Below are positions 60,633-64,000 of a stretch of 64,000 bases of DNA, piece by piece (positions within the stretch are counted from its first letter, which is position 1; the number at the start of each line of letters is the position of its first letter). Under the pieces are notes generated by a model, which did no database searches, was not told where the DNA came from, and saw only the letters and a program-made list of their open reading frames with translations. The DNA is from Chionoecetes opilio (lineage: Eukaryota; Arthropoda; Malacostraca; Decapoda; Majidae), in NCBI GenBank assembly GCA_016584305.1, contig JACEEZ010020933.1, positions 323,816 to 387,815 of the forward strand, written 5' to 3'. The translations under genes were made by a program, and so were the position numbers.

Positions 60633-60707
60633 AGTTTTTAACAATTACAGGAAAAGGCACCTGAATTTGAATGTATTAAAAAAGTATATAATAATAGCTA
60701 CTTAGCT

Positions 60708-60709
60708 TA

Positions 60710-60742
<33 letters not shown>

Positions 60743-60768
60743 AATATATATAGATATATATTATATAT

Positions 60769-60811
<43 letters not shown>

Positions 60812-60828
60812 ATATATATATATATATG

Positions 60829-60890
<62 letters not shown>

Positions 60891-60920
60891 ATATATATTA
60901 TATGTGTGTGTGTGTGTGTG
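60708..60920. repeat. (TA)n then (TG)n microsatellites
   Basis: A TA tract with interruptions to 60,902, then a short TG tract. Confidence 0.96.
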
Positions 60921-60959
60921 CGTGTGTAGGAATACAAGTATAACACTTCTGCTTTCCAG

Positions 60960-61141
60960 GCTGAGGGATTGGTGGCACGCGTGATGCTGGCCAATCTCGG
61001 GCTTTGTGTGAGGCTCCCTGGTCCAGGAGAGCGACACTCCTGCCTGAATGGTCCAGGCATCGATATTCCTTCCACATCTCCGCTCCTTGATAAACCCTGT
61101 GAGCTAATGTCTAGTCCTTCCCTCCCCACGGACAACTTTGG
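60960..61141 (+). other. candidate internal exon
   Basis: An open segment of 182 bases preceded by a pyrimidine-flanked AG (GCTTTCCAG) and followed at once by a strong donor, GTAAGT (61,142). In the first frame it reads AEGLVARVMLANLGLCVRLP and onward with no stop to the donor. No domain was recognised and no partner exon found, so it may be fortuitous. Confidence 0.25.
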
Positions 61142-61355
61142 GTAAGTGCGTCGAGCCCTCGGGCATCATCACACCTCCGTACTCGGCTCATACTTAGGTC
61201 CCCTATCTTTTCCCTAGTTTCTTTTCGGGACTGCTACTGTGTGCGGACTGGCCCCGTGGTATTGTTTGGGAGGGTTGTAGGGTCGGCTACGGGCGCCTCA
61301 CAAATAATGGTAACACCATGCAGGACAAGTAAGACTGAGAAAATACGTGAAAAGT

Positions 61356-61361
61356 TTTATT
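61356..61361 (-). terminator. poly(A) signal of the cuticle gene
   Basis: AATAAA on the minus strand, 184 bases after the stop codon of the cuticle-protein gene. Confidence 0.6.
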
Positions 61362-61544
61362 TTTCAAGAATTATTTTCCAATGGAAACATAAAGCAAGAG
61401 ATAAATAGGGATGAAAACAGCATAAGGTCATCACCGCCGGTGGTGTTGGCGGCGGCGTGTTCAGCGACTTTGTGACCGCCGTGCCTCAGCCGCGGGTGCG
61501 GTGCGTCACGACGGCCAACTCTCGCCGAGTGTCGCCGTCACCCT

Positions 61545-61878
61545 CTAGACAAGACGGAAGCCCAAATGGTCGGCCACGTATTTCACCTCATACTCGTTGC
61601 CGTGGGCGTCCTTGGCCTCGTACTCGCCGTGGACTGCCGTGCCTGCCACGCCCTCCTGCTCGTGCTCAAAGGCGTCATAGTCGACGTCGATGATGTCATT
61701 AGGGCGGGCGGCGACAAGACCCACCAGCAGCACCACGGCCAGCAGAATAACGCTCTGTAAGACGGGAGAGTTAGCGGACGTTCAAAGTCTTCCTCCTCCT
61801 CCTCCTCCTCCTCCTGCAGGCACTGTATGGCCCACTGCCTTACTACACCACCACCGCTATACTCACCAGGAATCTCAT
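61545..61878 (-). CDS. small RR-1-type cuticle protein (chitin-binding), two exons
   Basis: Coding exons 61,878-61,867 (MRFL) and 61,754-61,545, split by a 112-base intron with GTGAGT donor and TTACAG acceptor, total 73 residues. A phase-0 intron just inside the signal peptide is typical of arthropod cuticle genes. The signal peptide runs to about residue 20 (hydrophobic SVILLAVVLLVGLVAA). The mature part has the Rebers-Riddiford core G-E-Y, then G-x-x-Y-x-V-x-Y-V-A-D-x-x-G-F (about residues 47-70), the chitin_bind_4 signature with its aromatic chitin-contact residues. The product would be secreted into the exoskeleton and bind chitin fibres. It ends three residues after GF, so it is among the shortest of the family. 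A TATA box and poly(A) signal support an intact gene. Confidence 0.9.
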
Positions 61879-61906
61879 GTTGGTGTGGTAGAAGCAGGAC
61901 AACGTC

Positions 61907-61940
61907 TGATGCTGCAGTCCGTCCTGGCCTGCTTTATATA
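61907..61940 (-). promoter_or_regulatory. TATA box and initiator of the cuticle gene
   Basis: Minus-strand TATATAAA (61,940-61,933) with an arthropod-like initiator TCAGAC (A at 61,907) about 31-33 bases downstream. The predicted 5' leader is 29 bases. Confidence 0.7.
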
Positions 61941-62031
61941 GTGGCAGCAGCGGTGCGCTCAGCGGCTCACCTTGGGTAAGTGTCCGCTAGTCAGGATAAG
62001 AAATGCTCCGTCCGACCGTGAGTTGTCTCCC

Positions 62032-62580
<549 letters not shown>

Positions 62581-62996
62581 GTTTTTTCAAGACATTCGGG
62601 CTATGGAGACGGGCGGTGTTTTTGGAGTGATGAGTCAAGGACACACATACATACAGACAGAGCTCCGCACACCCAGTGAAGTGTTCCGAGGGGAACCACA
62701 ACCCAGTGTGGTCCAATCTTAAACAGCCACCCAGGACGTGTGTCTGTGTGGCCGCAGCGGAGCATCCAGGACGCGCAGGTCACAAGTGTAAGACTCGTGC
62801 TGACAGCCAAGTCCAAACATCCGTACAGCCTCCTGCAGCGTCTGGTCAGGGCGAGGCCGTGCCCTAGAGCGGCCAGATAGCGTGTCAGCTGCCTAGTGAC
62901 AAAGGCTTCTTTTACAACTATGCTAAAAGAAAACTATCATAACACCGATAAAACATATGAATGGAATAGAGAGATACATATATCAAGGAGTAAAGG
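62581..62996. other. no gene recognised
   Basis: GC-balanced unique-looking DNA. Short open frames on both strands lack domains. It may be upstream sequence of the broken gene candidate that follows. Confidence 0.35.
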
Positions 62997-63811
62997 TTGA
63001 GCAGAATGACCCAGACAACAGCTATGTCGTGCACAGTTCGCCTCCCTGAAGGCAAGCACGTGACTGCCGTCCACCTGGGTGCCCAGCGGATGAACACCTG
63101 GGTGTGCTTCAAGCAGCGGCGTTTCGTTCCCATTGCTGCAATAGATCTTGACCCTCAGCATTGTGAGGTCTTAGACAAGGTCAAGGAATTCCGTCACTGT
63201 AGTGCAACACCGAGTGAAGACTAAATCAAGACCCGTTGAGGCCGACACCCTTGTGATGATCAAGGTTGAGCGAGGACGCAAAACCCTCCAAAAGAATAGC
63301 ATCCAAACGGGACGTTTGATTCAATATTTACACAAACAAAGTATTTCTCAGGGAAAAGTTGACCTGTCGGTGGATGTGTTTTCCTTCACTCCTCTGAGGG
63401 CGTCTATATAAGTGAAATATTCCCTTGCTGAGCCTCCCGAGACCGTCCAAGAAGCAAGTTAATCTGAAGGACGCGAGTGCCTCGAAGGCAGCGTCTCCGA
63501 TCACCACTGAGGCACCAACCGAAACAGTGGTGTGCCAGGAGGACGTGAGCCACACTGTAGCATTGGAGCATCCCGCAGAGCCGAAGGACAGCGGTCCTGA
63601 GCCTCCCTCACACGAGTCACAACAAAACGGTGCTGAGGGCGGGGCTGCATCCACTGATGAGGCAACAGTGATGGAACGCACCCTCCACATCCCCTGCCGT
63701 CAACGGCGTAATACTGTAGGGCGACAAGGTTACTTTGTAAGCCGCCTCCGCGAGTCTAACGAGTCCTATCCCTTGCAGTCATGTGATCCCCATTGTTTAC
63801 TGATTGGTTAA
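62997..63811 (+). pseudogene. unrecognised gene-like sequence in three overlapping frames
   Basis: Three plus-strand frames follow each other closely: 62,997-63,224 (75 codons, with VRLPEGKHVTAVHLGAQRMN and NTWVCFKQRRFVPIAAIDL), 63,202-63,411 (69 codons, with VEADTLVMIKVERGRKTLQ) and 63,425-63,811 (128 codons, acidic, Ser/Pro/Glu-rich). Codon use and balanced composition look coding, unlike the surrounding repeats. A frameshift near 63,190 could join the first two; the third follows a stop at 63,411 in another frame. It may be a real gene with short introns, a decayed gene or a transposon-derived one. No family was recognised. Confidence 0.4.
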
Positions 63812-64000
63812 TTGGTTCATCTGTGTTAGGATAATATTTTATACAACCATACATTGACCATAGTCAAAGTAGTGTGTGAAGAAAAGGTGTAGGAGAAATT
63901 GTTGTTAGTGTCTAAAGGTTCTTAAAGTGATCATAGATAATGATACCTTGTAGGGACAGATAAAAAGTTGTTATTCGTTGACCTTGACTCCACCTCAATA
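63812..64000. other. no feature seen
   Basis: AT-rich sequence to the window end. Confidence 0.4.

Overview
This is repeat-dominated eukaryotic genomic DNA, most likely from a decapod crustacean (crab, shrimp or relative). That placement is an inference from four things: a spliced cuticle-protein gene of the arthropod RR-1 type; a satellite built on CCTAA pentamers, the complement of the arthropod telomere repeat TTAGG; CR1-, jockey- and RTE-like non-LTR retrotransposons with tRNA-derived SINEs; and an extreme density of TG, CT, AT and GTA microsatellites. Nothing bacterial (operons, ribosome binding sites, CRISPR) is present. Many repeats carry scattered one-base indels, so uncorrected long-read error is a recurring caution.

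Layout. 1-2,640: two tandem arrays (about 52 bp and 25 bp units). 2,640-5,400: no gene recognised. 5,400-6,920: microsatellites and a 0.7 kb polypurine tract. 7,130-9,740: 3'-truncated jockey-type LINE, minus strand. 9,990-12,000: tRNA-SINE-containing repeat and AT/GA microsatellites. 12,000-15,265: nearly intact CR1-like LINE, minus strand. 15,771-23,561: a terminal-inverted-repeat (TIR) element interrupted by a 797-base N gap and about 5 kb of extra repeats. 23,562-26,711: flank and microsatellites. 26,713-37,490: a second, error-rich version of 13,115-26,265, joined through a single N. 37,653-37,868: a complete piggyBac-type MITE.

39,502-40,902 is the best protein-coding gene: an intronless 466-residue protein with two membrane segments and two C-terminal KH-type RNA-binding domains. 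41,097-42,360 is a second copy of the repeat at 9,990. 42,365-48,100 is homopolymer-distorted sequence holding a degenerate LINE. 49,101-52,780 holds two plus-strand LINE remnants. 53,165-55,135 is a CCTAA-based satellite sandwiched between two blocks of one minisatellite. 56,140-60,900 holds microsatellites, a SINE, short arrays and a 626-bp MITE with long TIRs. 61,356-61,940 is a compact cuticle-protein gene with TATA box, intron and poly(A) signal. 62,997-63,811 has gene-like but broken reading frames.

The cellular genes share no evident pathway. The main points are the unusual membrane-anchored double-KH protein, the layering of mobile elements and satellites (a MITE tip amplified into a satellite; a TIR element filled with two different arrays and a foldback), and strong evidence that one locus appears twice in the assembly.
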